DNA of 39,244 nucleotides from an uncultured Saprospiraceae bacterium (GTDB lineage Bacteria > Bacteroidota > Bacteroidia > Chitinophagales > Saprospiraceae). Positions 25,838-34,464 of this stretch are shown here, piece after piece. The position numbers and the translations under genes are program-made. The notes below the pieces were generated by a model, which saw nothing but the letters and a program-made list of their open reading frames with translations, made no database searches and had not been told where the DNA came from. Each line of letters opens with the position of its first letter. Positions within the stretch are counted from its first letter, which is position 1. Where the stretch lies: assembly GCA_937921775.1 (NCBI GenBank), contig CAKZUK010000041.1, positions 1-39,244 of the forward strand, in the 5' to 3' direction.

Positions 25838-26578
25838 ATGCAATTAAAATTATACGCAATTATATCTTTCATTCTTCCAAGTGCCCTTGCTATTTGGCTG
25901 CTTAATCTATTGGGACACCAAATAGATCGCAGTGCACACATCGGTTTTTCCTGGCTACAGTGCAAGGAAATCAAGATGGGAAAAAATAGCAAAATTGGAC
26001 ATTTTAACTTGATTCGAATCTCAAACATATCCTTGGGCGAACAAGCTTCCATTCGAAGATTCAACCGAATGAAAGGCCCCTTAACATTGCTCATGCATAA
26101 ACGAGCAGCCATTGGTAATAACAACAATGTTTATAGAGCAGAAAGTCCAATCGCTTTGGGAGCCGCAAGTTTGACTTTAGGGGAATTGGCCATCCTTACT
26201 AGTAAGCACACTCTCGACTGTACCCGATCAATCAGTATAGGAGATTTTACAACGATCAGTGGTTTTGATACACAGTTTTGGACGCATGGTTTTTATCATG
26301 AAGAATGGGGCCCAGATCGTATTCGTATCGATGGCTCCATTAAGATTGGCAACAATGTTTCAATTGGGACTCGCTGCGTTATTAACCCGGGAGTGGAAGT
26401 TGGCAATGCGATCAATGTTGGAGGGAATTCCTGTCTTTCTAAATCTATCTACGAACCAGGGATGTATGTTGCACAGGCACTACGTTTTATACCTAATAGC
26501 ATTAGTAGAATCAAAGAAAAACTTCAGAAAAACGATAGCTACAAAATAGTGAAAGTCTATGAAAAGCCTGTTGCTTAA
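25838..26578 (+). CDS. Left-handed beta-helix (hexapeptide) acyltransferase
   Basis: The protein is 246 aa from the ATG at 25838. An N-terminal hydrophobic helix (about 4-26) may hold it at the membrane. Hexapeptide repeats follow in two blocks, for example IGHFNLIRISNISLGEQASI and IKIGNNVSIGTRCVINPGVEVG, the parallel beta-helix of maltose O-acetyltransferase-like enzymes. FDTQFWTHGFYHEEWGP supplies histidines in the place where LbH acetyltransferases keep their catalytic His. It likely O-acetylates a sugar of the surface polymer. It is the first gene after promoter C and overlaps the flippase gene by 20 bases. The acyl donor and acceptor cannot be read from sequence. Confidence 0.83.
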   Translation: MQLKLYAIISFILPSALAIWLLNLLGHQIDRSAHIGFSWLQCKEIKMGKNSKIGHFNLIRISNISLGEQASIRRFNRMKGPLTLLMHKRAAIGNNNNVYRAESPIALGAASLTLGELAILTSKHTLDCTRSISIGDFTTISGFDTQFWTHGFYHEEWGPDRIRIDGSIKIGNNVSIGTRCVINPGVEVGNAINVGGNSCLSKSIYEPGMYVAQALRFIPNSISRIKEKLQKNDSYKIVKVYEKPVA

Positions 26579-27884
26579 TTTGCGCTTAAAACATAACGTT
26601 TCCTTAGCTAGTCTGCAGAAGATTGGACTATTTGCTATTGTATTTGGAATAGTAAAAGTCAATTCAGTAGCCTCTGTTTTTATTTTGGCAAACTTAAGTC
26701 CATCTATGGCTGCTTTTGGAATGATTGACTATGCGCTAGCCTTGGGTTTGATTCTGGCAGTGCCTGCAAATGCAGGACTAACAGGAGCTTATCCTTACTT
26801 TATTTTGAAGCAAAAGAAAATAGACTATGAACCTATTTTCTTTTTTCATGCATGGACTTTAAGCACTGTTTTTTTGCTTTTCTATGGTGCCTTGTTGCTT
26901 TTTGGAGTGAATGTTTCTAGTACCTTAATTTTGACTTTGGTTATCATGGTCGTGTTTGCTTTGCAAATATTAGCCTCTGTAATTCTCAAGTCAAAAGAAC
27001 AGATTTTTACTGCCTTGATTTTTGATGCAGGATTTTTTCTATTGTTGAATGCGTACAATTTGTACCTGTTCTTGACTGGCGCTGATTTACAACTAGGGGT
27101 ATTACAAAATGCTATTGTGGTTTATCTGCTACTACTAAATCTTTACTTCTTTAGCAAAATTGATAAAGTTCGAAAATTCGACTGGACCGTTTATAAAGAG
27201 GTACTGAAGTTTGGATGGCCTTTGGTCACGACCTCTTTGCTCATTATGATTTTGACAGGTTCTGCACGAATTATTATTGAGCGATTTATCGGAATGGAAG
27301 CAGTAGGGATATATGGATTGTATTTTAGATTGGCAGCGATGGTGGTATTACTTTATCAGATTGTAAATATTGCTTTCTTTAAGAAAATATATACCAGTAA
27401 ACCAAAGGAGTTGGATCGTTGGTTTCAGGGGTTTTTGTTTTATATTGCTTTGATTGGGCTTGCTTTTTTTGTAATGATTCCGATTGTGGTTTTACCTTTT
27501 GTAGAAATAGTTCAAGCAACTTGGCAAACACATCATAACTTATATGGAGTTCTAACTTTCCAAATGTTTTTTTGGATTGCCTTGGCACTTTATGAAAATA
27601 TCATTTACCGTGAAGATTTATCACGACATTGCAATGTAGCCCTCTTTGTTTTGATCTCTACCATGTTGTTACTGCTTTTTGCGATCAATTATTTTTTTGA
27701 TTTGAGCGTAGTCACCTTGGCAGGAATTAATACCCTCACCCTTTTTATTGCCTGTGAATGGCAAATGCATCTAATGGCAAATAAGGAAATATTCTTTCCT
27801 AAAACAAAACGAATTTTGCGATTAAGCGCCCTCATTTTTATAATTTATTTTTTCATAATAACTATAGGAAGAGATCTCTTTTGA
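26559..27884 (+). CDS. Wzx-like polysaccharide flippase
   Basis: The 441-aa integral membrane protein has about 12 hydrophobic helices and the general layout of MOP-superfamily flippases: a short basic N-terminus, then KIGLFAIVFGIVKVNSVASV, and a central FGWPLVTTSLLIMILTGSAR segment typical of the start of the second half. It would flip lipid-linked repeat units made by the cluster to the periplasm. The start overlaps the acyltransferase gene by 20 bases, so the two are coupled. Sequence similarity to the other flippase in the window (13605-14873) is not obvious, which suggests different substrates. Family-level confidence is good; Wzx assignment rests on context. Confidence 0.75.
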   Translation: MKSLLLNLRLKHNVSLASLQKIGLFAIVFGIVKVNSVASVFILANLSPSMAAFGMIDYALALGLILAVPANAGLTGAYPYFILKQKKIDYEPIFFFHAWTLSTVFLLFYGALLLFGVNVSSTLILTLVIMVVFALQILASVILKSKEQIFTALIFDAGFFLLLNAYNLYLFLTGADLQLGVLQNAIVVYLLLLNLYFFSKIDKVRKFDWTVYKEVLKFGWPLVTTSLLIMILTGSARIIIERFIGMEAVGIYGLYFRLAAMVVLLYQIVNIAFFKKIYTSKPKELDRWFQGFLFYIALIGLAFFVMIPIVVLPFVEIVQATWQTHHNLYGVLTFQMFFWIALALYENIIYREDLSRHCNVALFVLISTMLLLLFAINYFFDLSVVTLAGINTLTLFIACEWQMHLMANKEIFFPKTKRILRLSALIFIIYFFIITIGRDLF

Positions 27885-27908
27885 AATAGCTCCTGTGAGG
27901 GGATCTCT

Positions 27909-27916
27909 GAATTTTG
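27909..27916 (+). promoter_or_regulatory. Weak -7-like element (GAATTTTG)
   Basis: GAATTTTG differs from TAnnTTTG only at the first base and lies 42 bases before the ATG at 27958. It may give internal transcription for the capsule-synthesis-like gene, but read-through from promoter C is just as likely. Confidence 0.25.
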
Positions 27917-27957
27917 ATCTTTTAAACGAAACATAAAGACCATCTCGTCATTTAAAC

Positions 27958-29340
27958 ATGAATGCCATGAATATTTGTTTTATCTCAAATTTTAGCAAAA
28001 CCTATTTGCAAGCAGCAGTAGGACAGGAATTGAAAAAATACGGTATCGATGTATACTGGATTGTGATCAACCAAAAACTGAACAATTATTTAATTGAAGA
28101 GTTTGGTCCTGAAAAAGTGTTATTGATTAATCGTGAAAATATTGATAAATATTCACCAGCGATCGGTGAATTCAAAATAAATGAATTGATTTATGGCGAC
28201 CGTGCTTGGCGCCATGATTCGAAGGGAGGGCTTGAGTTTTTGACTAATATTCAATTACCTATTTATAAGTTTTTGAAAGATAATAATATTCGGAGAGTCT
28301 TTGGTGAAATCACTTGGGCACACGAATTATTGATCCATCGAATTTGTGCACAGCGAAAAGAATTAAATTGTCAATTTTTAAATCCTCATGTAGTCCGGAT
28401 TCCAAATGGACGCTTCGCTTTTTTTACGGATGAGCGCCAAAGTAAATTACTAGAGATAGAAAGTAATAATGATTTTGGTTGGGAAGTCATTGCACCTAAA
28501 CCGCCCAATTATCTAGCTGTGAATAAGAAGATATGGAAAAAGGAATCTTCTTTAGTCGGCAAGCTAGGACGTGTGAAACGTTTCGTAACAAATGAAAATA
28601 TTGATAAAAATGATCCGTCTTTATTGGTGAATAATAAAATTAGAATTCGCCGATCAGCACAAGAAGAGTTTAATAAATTGGAATACAAGAAAATTAAAAA
28701 AAGTGTTTTCAATCAAACATCGAAAAGACCTTTTGTTTTTATTGGTTTACACAAACAGCCGGAGGCTTCCGTCGATGTGCTGGGACGATATTATGAAGAT
28801 CAACTTCAGAATATCAATAACCTATGGAGATCCCTTCCACATGGATGGGACATGATCATAAAAGAACATTCAGTGGCAATTGGAGATCGTTCATCTGATT
28901 TTTATAAAAATATTCAGAGTCTGCCAAATGTTTATTTGATAGATGAAAATACGCCTTCGTATGACATCATTAAAAAGGCGAGTTTAGTCGCAACCATTAG
29001 TGGGAGTATCGCTTACGAAGCAGCACTGATGAATATTCCTGCTGTCACTTTTGCACCTTGTTTTTTTAACGGGCTGAATGGTTGTACTCAAATTACATTG
29101 GAACATTTAGCTCGATTTGACTTAAGTCAAATAAGCGATATGCTCAAGCAAAAATCAAATAATGTGGAACACTTTTCTCATAAATTATTTAAAAATACTT
29201 TTGAAGGGAATGTACTCGATCCTGTAACAGATCCTACGGTACTTAACAAAGGAAATGTCAAACAACTATTGGCTGCTTATTTAGAAGCAGTGCTATTAAT
29301 TAACATGACGAATCGATTAAGTAATTCATGTCTGAGCTAA
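27958..29340 (+). CDS. Capsule polysaccharide synthesis-like (KpsS/KpsC-type) glycosyltransferase
   Basis: The 460-aa cytosolic protein starts with ICFISNFSKTYLQAAVGQEL and has a C-terminal half typical of the Capsule_synth group: a lysine-rich linker, then FVFIGLHKQPEASVDVLG, WDMIIKEHSVAIGDRSS, and a closing VATISGSIAYEAALMNIPAV motif, like the SGT-x-x-EA-x-x-GKPV motif of KpsS/KpsC and related GT-B proteins. It probably transfers a sugar, possibly an acidic one, but the donor is unknown. Two ATG codons nine bases apart (27958 and 27967) are possible starts. It overlaps the Wzy-like gene by 13 bases. It is a candidate for the enzyme that uses CMP-pseudaminic acid, by context only. Confidence 0.6.
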   Translation: MNAMNICFISNFSKTYLQAAVGQELKKYGIDVYWIVINQKLNNYLIEEFGPEKVLLINRENIDKYSPAIGEFKINELIYGDRAWRHDSKGGLEFLTNIQLPIYKFLKDNNIRRVFGEITWAHELLIHRICAQRKELNCQFLNPHVVRIPNGRFAFFTDERQSKLLEIESNNDFGWEVIAPKPPNYLAVNKKIWKKESSLVGKLGRVKRFVTNENIDKNDPSLLVNNKIRIRRSAQEEFNKLEYKKIKKSVFNQTSKRPFVFIGLHKQPEASVDVLGRYYEDQLQNINNLWRSLPHGWDMIIKEHSVAIGDRSSDFYKNIQSLPNVYLIDENTPSYDIIKKASLVATISGSIAYEAALMNIPAVTFAPCFFNGLNGCTQITLEHLARFDLSQISDMLKQKSNNVEHFSHKLFKNTFEGNVLDPVTDPTVLNKGNVKQLLAAYLEAVLLINMTNRLSNSCLS

Positions 29341-30611
29341 TTGAAAAGAAAATAAATCTTCAGAAATTACTTAAATTTACTACTATTGAAAAGTGGACGA
29401 TTGTGCTATTGACTTTACTTTCGTTTACGGGAGTTAGTGTCGCGCAAATCGGTAAAGCAATGTTGACACCTTTCCATCTGGTTATGGGTTTGTTGATTGG
29501 TTATGGAATAATGGTGAATAGAAAAGGAAACGTGAAGTTTTCATTTTCTTTGCTTGTTTTTATGTTGTATGTTTTATTGGTTAATATTTTGCAATATCCA
29601 GCCATTCGTTATACTTCGGTACTTTACACCTTGATCTATGGCTTGGAGGTTACCATTCTCTATAACTTCATGAAACGTTGCAGATTGGAGGTGCTGATTG
29701 CCTCCTTTCGTTTTATTATTGATCTCTACTTTATCAATCTTTTCCTAGGTTTTGTTTTGGTGACTTTAGGTATTCGTTTTGGGCCAATCGAACAAATTGT
29801 ACGTGTGTATTATACCGAAACCGGAGGAGGAGGAAGGCCGATGGGATTTTCGAGTGAGCCTTCTTACGCTGCGTTTATGTTAGCGGTAGTGCTAATGAGT
29901 TACTTACATCTAACTCGCCATTTGCTGAATAAACATTCGATAAAACTGGTGATAAAAGTTGTTCTTTGTATTCTGTTTAGTAAGTCTGCTTATGGCTTTT
30001 TATTTATCGGAGTTATTATGTTGGATTGGATTTTTGTAGTGTACAAAAGGGGTGATGTGGTGGTCAGAAACCTTTTGCCACTTATGTTTGGATTGGGGAT
30101 AGTTGCTATTGGATTTCTCTCAACTCAAGTGGAGAACGAAGCGATTGAGCGGATTTCTAAATTTACCACAGTAGCTATGGATAATACCTATTCCGGCCAA
30201 AAGAAGTTGCAAAAATTGCAAGCGGCAGATGGTAGTGCATTTGCGAGAGTAGGCCCTACTTATTTACTGTTTACACAAACAGGTGATGAAGGATTTAATA
30301 TGATTATGGGAGAAGGAGCAGGTGCAGCAGGAACTTTTTTAGCTAAATTTTTAGCAGGCCTTTTAGTAGATGAAGGTCGAGATTCAGTGGATACAGGAAT
30401 TATTCCAGCGCTGATTTTTGATTATGGTTGTATCGGAGGAATTCTGTTTCTGATATTTCTGGTCTGCGTTTTTAAGCGACTACCTTTTTCTTTTTGGTTA
30501 CTATTTTTCCTCATACTCCCTAATGCAAATATCAATACCCAATTGATTTGGTTTGCTGTTGTTTGTTTCATGTTTGTAAATATTTCCCTCCCTCAAGTAA
30601 ATAAAATTTAA
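29328..30611 (+). CDS. Wzy-like O-antigen/polysaccharide polymerase
   Basis: The 427-aa protein has about 11 hydrophobic helices and a large hydrophilic loop in the second half (about 265-335, with DNTYSGQKKLQKLQAADGSA), the topology of O-antigen ligase/polymerase proteins. The GFSSEPSYAAFMLA segment in the middle is often seen in Bacteroidota Wzy-like proteins. It would join repeat units in the periplasm, in cooperation with the Wzz-like protein encoded 4 kb upstream. It overlaps the previous gene by 13 bases. Sequence conservation in this family is low, so the call rests on topology and cluster position; a WaaL-type ligase is the alternative. Confidence 0.72.
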   Translation: MSELIEKKINLQKLLKFTTIEKWTIVLLTLLSFTGVSVAQIGKAMLTPFHLVMGLLIGYGIMVNRKGNVKFSFSLLVFMLYVLLVNILQYPAIRYTSVLYTLIYGLEVTILYNFMKRCRLEVLIASFRFIIDLYFINLFLGFVLVTLGIRFGPIEQIVRVYYTETGGGGRPMGFSSEPSYAAFMLAVVLMSYLHLTRHLLNKHSIKLVIKVVLCILFSKSAYGFLFIGVIMLDWIFVVYKRGDVVVRNLLPLMFGLGIVAIGFLSTQVENEAIERISKFTTVAMDNTYSGQKKLQKLQAADGSAFARVGPTYLLFTQTGDEGFNMIMGEGAGAAGTFLAKFLAGLLVDEGRDSVDTGIIPALIFDYGCIGGILFLIFLVCVFKRLPFSFWLLFFLILPNANINTQLIWFAVVCFMFVNISLPQVNKI

Positions 30612-30752
30612 TTAAGTAATATCTCTAATAAAAGTCTTCAATAAAAGCTAAGGCTGTTCCTTAGGATGTATCAGCAATCTCCCTTACCATTTAGGATAAG
30701 GCACTGCAAACGGGAATGACACATTTTATGGAAAGAGATTATAAAATATAAG

Positions 30753-31880
30753 ATGATGAAACAAAAAATACTAATTGATGCCCGTTGTATTGGTGGAGAA
30801 GGCCAAGGAATGCGCACTTATTTACAAGGTATGTATAATGCAATCCATGAACTATATTCAGATCGATATGAATTGTTTTTTGCTGGCTTTTATCGGGATT
30901 TGATGTTGGAAAGCTTCCCTTTCTTAGATGATGCTCACTTTATTGAATTGCCACAAGTAGCTAAGATGAAACTCTTTTCTATCGTTTTTCCCAACGTGGT
31001 TAAAATCTATGGGATCGACTTCGCTCACTTTCAGTACGTCACGCCTTTTGTAAAAAACTGCAAATTTATTGTGACGACACATGATGTCTTATTTCTTGAT
31101 TTTCCAACAGAATTTTCATGGTCTTATCGCATGAAGCGAAAGTGGTTATTCAAACGTGCGCTGCAAAAAAGCGAAGTGCGTCTAACGGTTTCCAACTATT
31201 CCAAGGAACGCATCGATCATTGGCTAAACATTCCTTCTAAAACCATTGAAGTAACTCCAAACGCCGTGGCTTCAAAGTTTCTAGAACCTTACCAAAAATC
31301 AAGTATACAACAAGAAGTCAAAGAAAAATTTGGCTTTCAAAACTACCTCCTTTACGTGAGTAGGATAGAAAAAAGAAAGAATCAGCAACTCCTTCTGAAA
31401 GCATATGAAGATCTTGGCTTAGCCCAAAAAGGGATACAGCTTGTTTTTATAGGAAATGATACACTTGGTGAAAAAAACATAACGGAAGCTATCAATAAAG
31501 CAAAAAATCAATACTCAGGGCAAGTCCACTGGCGATCCAATGTAGAGGAAGATGACCTTCTGAAGATATATCAGGCTGCAAACTTATTTGTATATCCTTC
31601 ATTAGCAGAAGGTTTTGGAATTCCACCTATCGAAGCGGCTGCTTTGGGTTTAAATACGCTCTGTTCCAACCAAACGGCTATGAGCGATTTCACTTTCTTC
31701 GGCTCCCAGCTCGTAGACCCTACTGATTATCCAGCTTTCAAATCCGCTTTAGCCAAGCTAATCAAAACAAACTCCAACAGCGCAATTCACCAAGAAAATC
31801 GCTCGTATATACAAAAGCACTACTCCTGGAACCACGCCGCTCAGGTTCTCCATCAACAAATCGAAACTCAAAAAAGCTAA
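30753..31880 (+). CDS. GT4-family glycosyltransferase (mannosyltransferase-like)
   Basis: The 375-aa GT-B enzyme begins KILIDARCIGGEGQGMRTYL, the N-terminal signature of GT4 enzymes related to mannosyltransferases. The C-terminal domain has LYVSRIEKRKNQQLLLKAY and FVYPSLAEGFGIPPIEAAALG with the two glutamates of the nucleotide-sugar site. Two adjacent ATG codons (30753 and 30756) are possible starts. It lies 141 bases after the Wzy-like gene; the gap has only a short hairpin (CTAAGG/CCTTAG near 30648-30664). It is followed by a weak terminator and then promoter D, so it appears to close the polymer-assembly unit. Confidence 0.86.
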   Translation: MMKQKILIDARCIGGEGQGMRTYLQGMYNAIHELYSDRYELFFAGFYRDLMLESFPFLDDAHFIELPQVAKMKLFSIVFPNVVKIYGIDFAHFQYVTPFVKNCKFIVTTHDVLFLDFPTEFSWSYRMKRKWLFKRALQKSEVRLTVSNYSKERIDHWLNIPSKTIEVTPNAVASKFLEPYQKSSIQQEVKEKFGFQNYLLYVSRIEKRKNQQLLLKAYEDLGLAQKGIQLVFIGNDTLGEKNITEAINKAKNQYSGQVHWRSNVEEDDLLKIYQAANLFVYPSLAEGFGIPPIEAAALGLNTLCSNQTAMSDFTFFGSQLVDPTDYPAFKSALAKLIKTNSNSAIHQENRSYIQKHYSWNHAAQVLHQQIETQKS

Positions 31881-31884
31881 GAAT

Positions 31885-31907
31885 AGCCCATAAAATGCGC
31901 TTTTTTT
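31885..31907 (+). terminator. Weak terminator between polymer-assembly genes and the Pse operon
   Basis: A 6-bp stem AGCCCA (31885-31890) / TGCGCT (31896-31901) with one mismatch and loop TAAAA is followed by TTTTTT (31902-31907). A second, wider pairing ATAGCC (31883-31888) / GGCTAT (31915-31920) is also possible. Confidence 0.4.
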
Positions 31908-32032
31908 CTTCACAGGCTATGTATGTTCCAAGGGAGTCCTGCTCTCCTTAGTTGCTATACTATAAAACGCCTAATCACAGAAAGCTGAAAGCCTTTCCTC
32001 CTCATGCCTTGAACCAACTCTGCATGAATCTA

Positions 32033-32102
32033 CCAAAAACCGAAACATTCCTACCAAAAACCGAAAACCTCGATCACCCACTGCCGCCTCCCCCTATCTT
32101 TG
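32033..32102 (+). promoter_or_regulatory. Promoter D: paired 21-bp direct repeat plus -7, upstream of pseB
   Basis: Both half-sites read CCAAAAACCGAAA (32033 and 32054), exactly 21 bp apart. TATCTTTG, an exact TAnnTTTG match, starts at 32095, 41 bp after the start of half-site 2, and is followed by AAGTAT as in promoter B. The leader to pseB would be about 53 bases. Confidence 0.82.
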
Positions 32103-32161
32103 AAGTATCAAAAACAGAAAAACCCTCCATTATATTTCACAATAAAAAAAAACTTTAAAAG

Positions 32162-33217
32162 ATGTTAAATTTAAACGGCAAGTCAATTTTAGTAACTGGA
32201 GGTACCGGTTCTTTTGGAAAAAAATTCATTGAAACAGTTTTAAACGCATATCCTGATGTGAAGCGAATCGTAGTTTATAGCCGCGACGAACTCAAGCAAT
32301 ACGAAATGATGCAAACATTTTCGCCAGCAAAATATCCTGCCATGCGATATTTCATCGGTGATGTACGTGATACCGACCGATTGATCACTGCTTGCGAAGG
32401 AATCGATTACGTAATTCACGCAGCAGCTTTAAAGCAAGTACCATCGGCTGAGTACAATCCAACCGAATGCATCAAAACAAATGTACACGGTTCACAAAAC
32501 GTTATTACTGCAGCGCTCAAAACAAAAGTGAAAAAAGTGGTTGCATTATCTACTGACAAAGCAGCTGCACCAATCAATCTTTATGGAGCTACTAAACTTT
32601 GCGCTGATAAATTATTCGTAGCAGCTAACAATATGCGTGGTGATCGTGACCTTTCTTTCTCTGTAGTTCGATATGGAAACGTTGCAGGCTCTCGTGGATC
32701 AGTTATGCCTTTCTTCCTTGATAAAAGAAAAGACGGTTTCCTACCAATCACACATGCTGAAATGACACGATTTAATATCTCGCTAGAAGGAGGAATTGCT
32801 TTGGTTCTTTTTGCTTTAGAACGTGCAATGGGAGGTGAAATCTATGTAAGTAAATTAGCTTCTTATAATCTGACTGACGTAGCTACTGCTATCGCTCCAG
32901 ATTGCGAACAACGAATCGTAGGGATCCGACCAGGTGAAAAATTACACGAAGAAATGATCACGCAGTCAGATAGTTTCAACACCATCGAACTAGACAACCA
33001 TTACATTATTTGTCCAACCAACTTGAATTTCCAAGGCATCAGTACCGAAAGTTATATCGAACACTATAAGTCAGAAAATGCGAAGATGGTTCCAGTTGGG
33101 TTTAGTTATAATTCTGGTGACAATACAGATTGGTTAAGTATCAATGATATCCAAGATATAGTCATAGAACATGTAGATCCAAACTTCCAACCAACAGAAG
33201 CTTTGCAAGCAGCTTAA
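32162..33217 (+). CDS. pseB: UDP-N-acetylglucosamine 4,6-dehydratase (inverting)
   Basis: The 351-aa short-chain dehydrogenase/reductase catalyses the first step of pseudaminic acid synthesis: UDP-GlcNAc is dehydrated and C5-epimerised to the 4-keto-6-deoxy-L-arabino sugar. Visible features are the NADP-binding GGTGSFG (13-19), DVRD (67-70), and the catalytic STDKAAAPINLYGATK region with Thr131, Asp132, Lys133, Tyr141 and Lys145; these positions match those I recall for Helicobacter pylori FlaA1. Length is normal. CapD-type retaining relatives are longer and membrane-bound, which supports PseB. It is first in the operon pseB-pseC-pseF-pseGH behind promoter D, with pseC 44 bases downstream. 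Confidence 0.93.
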   Translation: MLNLNGKSILVTGGTGSFGKKFIETVLNAYPDVKRIVVYSRDELKQYEMMQTFSPAKYPAMRYFIGDVRDTDRLITACEGIDYVIHAAALKQVPSAEYNPTECIKTNVHGSQNVITAALKTKVKKVVALSTDKAAAPINLYGATKLCADKLFVAANNMRGDRDLSFSVVRYGNVAGSRGSVMPFFLDKRKDGFLPITHAEMTRFNISLEGGIALVLFALERAMGGEIYVSKLASYNLTDVATAIAPDCEQRIVGIRPGEKLHEEMITQSDSFNTIELDNHYIICPTNLNFQGISTESYIEHYKSENAKMVPVGFSYNSGDNTDWLSINDIQDIVIEHVDPNFQPTEALQAA

Positions 33218-33261
33218 ACATTCTATAACGCATATTATCTGATCCAAATAAATTAAATATC

Positions 33262-34464
33262 ATGTTGAAAATTCCATACGGTCGGCAAGAAATTACAGAG
33301 GATGATATCCAGGCAGTAGTTAATACGTTGAAGTCCGACTATCTGACACAGGGACCGGTTGTAGCCGAGTTCGAACGTCAGTTTGCAAAGTATGTTGATG
33401 CAAAATATGCAGTGGCCGTTTCAAACGGAACGACCGCTTTGCATATTGCAGCCTTAGCCCTAGGTACGAAACCTGGAAGCCGCGTCATCACCGCACCGAT
33501 CACCTTTGCTGCTACAGCAAACTGTGTAGTGTACTGCGGAGGCGAACCCATTTTTTCGGATATTGATTCCGATACACTTTGTCTTGATATTAATGAAGTT
33601 AGAAAACTCTTGAAATCAAAGCCAGCGGGTACATTTGAAGGTATCATCCCAGTAAGTTTTGCGGGCTATCCAGTCGATATGGAAGCATTTAGAACTTTGG
33701 CAGATGAGCATGGTTTGTGGTTGATCGAAGATGCCTGTCACGCACCAGGTGCTAGCTTTATCGACTCAAAGGGGAAGAAGCACTTTACAGGAAATGGCAA
33801 ATTTGCAGATCTAACGATTTTTTCATTTCATCCAGTAAAGCACATCACTTCTGGTGAAGGAGGTATGATAACTACCAATAACCCTGAACTTTATGAGAAA
33901 CTGTTAACACTTCGTAGTCATGGTATCACGAAAGACCCAGCACGACTAGAAGAAAACCATGGTGGCTGGTATTATGAAATGCAGGAGATGGGTTATAATT
34001 ATCGACTGTCTGATATTTCTTGCGCACTTGGTTTGTCTCAATTAAATCGAGCTCGAAAAGGAATTGAAAGAAGAAGGGCAATAGCTTTGAAGTATAAAAA
34101 TGCATTTAAAAATACACCAATCAAAACGATCGATGTTCCTTTTGGAATTGGTCATGCCTATCACCTCTATGTTATCCAGGTTGAAGATCGTTTGGGCCTT
34201 TACAATTACTTAAAAGAGCTCGGAATATTCGCACAAATTCATTACGTACCTGTACATACAATGCCTTATTATCAAAAACGAGGTTGGCAAAAAGGAGATT
34301 TACCAAAGGCAGAAGCTTATTATGAAAAATGTCTAAGCCTCCCCATGTTCCCTACATTGACTGGACGAGAACAGAATCAAATTATTAAACACGTCAAAAA
34401 TTATTTCCATGAGGAAGTTAGCAATTATTCCAGCGAGGGGTGGAAGCAAAAGGATATCGCGTAA
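33262..34464 (+). CDS. pseC: UDP-4-amino-4,6-dideoxy-N-acetyl-beta-L-altrosamine transaminase
   Basis: The 400-aa DegT/DnrJ/EryC1-family PLP enzyme converts the 4-keto product of PseB to the 4-amino sugar, using glutamate as donor. Marks are IPYGRQEITEDDIQAV at the start, SNGTTALHIAALALG (54-68), the EDACHAPGA segment (156-164), and the Schiff-base lysine Lys193 in SFHPVKHITSGEGG. The family member for pseudaminate is favoured by the flanking pseB and pseF. Its 3' end overlaps pseF by 56 bases in another frame (34409-34464), an unusually long overlap; the last 18 or so residues (EVSNYSSEGWKQKDIA) are probably a dispensable tail. Confidence 0.92.
   Translation: MLKIPYGRQEITEDDIQAVVNTLKSDYLTQGPVVAEFERQFAKYVDAKYAVAVSNGTTALHIAALALGTKPGSRVITAPITFAATANCVVYCGGEPIFSDIDSDTLCLDINEVRKLLKSKPAGTFEGIIPVSFAGYPVDMEAFRTLADEHGLWLIEDACHAPGASFIDSKGKKHFTGNGKFADLTIFSFHPVKHITSGEGGMITTNNPELYEKLLTLRSHGITKDPARLEENHGGWYYEMQEMGYNYRLSDISCALGLSQLNRARKGIERRRAIALKYKNAFKNTPIKTIDVPFGIGHAYHLYVIQVEDRLGLYNYLKELGIFAQIHYVPVHTMPYYQKRGWQKGDLPKAEAYYEKCLSLPMFPTLTGREQNQIIKHVKNYFHEEVSNYSSEGWKQKDIA

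Noticed and set aside
31952..32158. 68-codon open frame before pseB
   Set aside because: It covers the paired repeats and -7 element of promoter D, and its Lys/Pro-rich translation simply reflects the repeat sequence.
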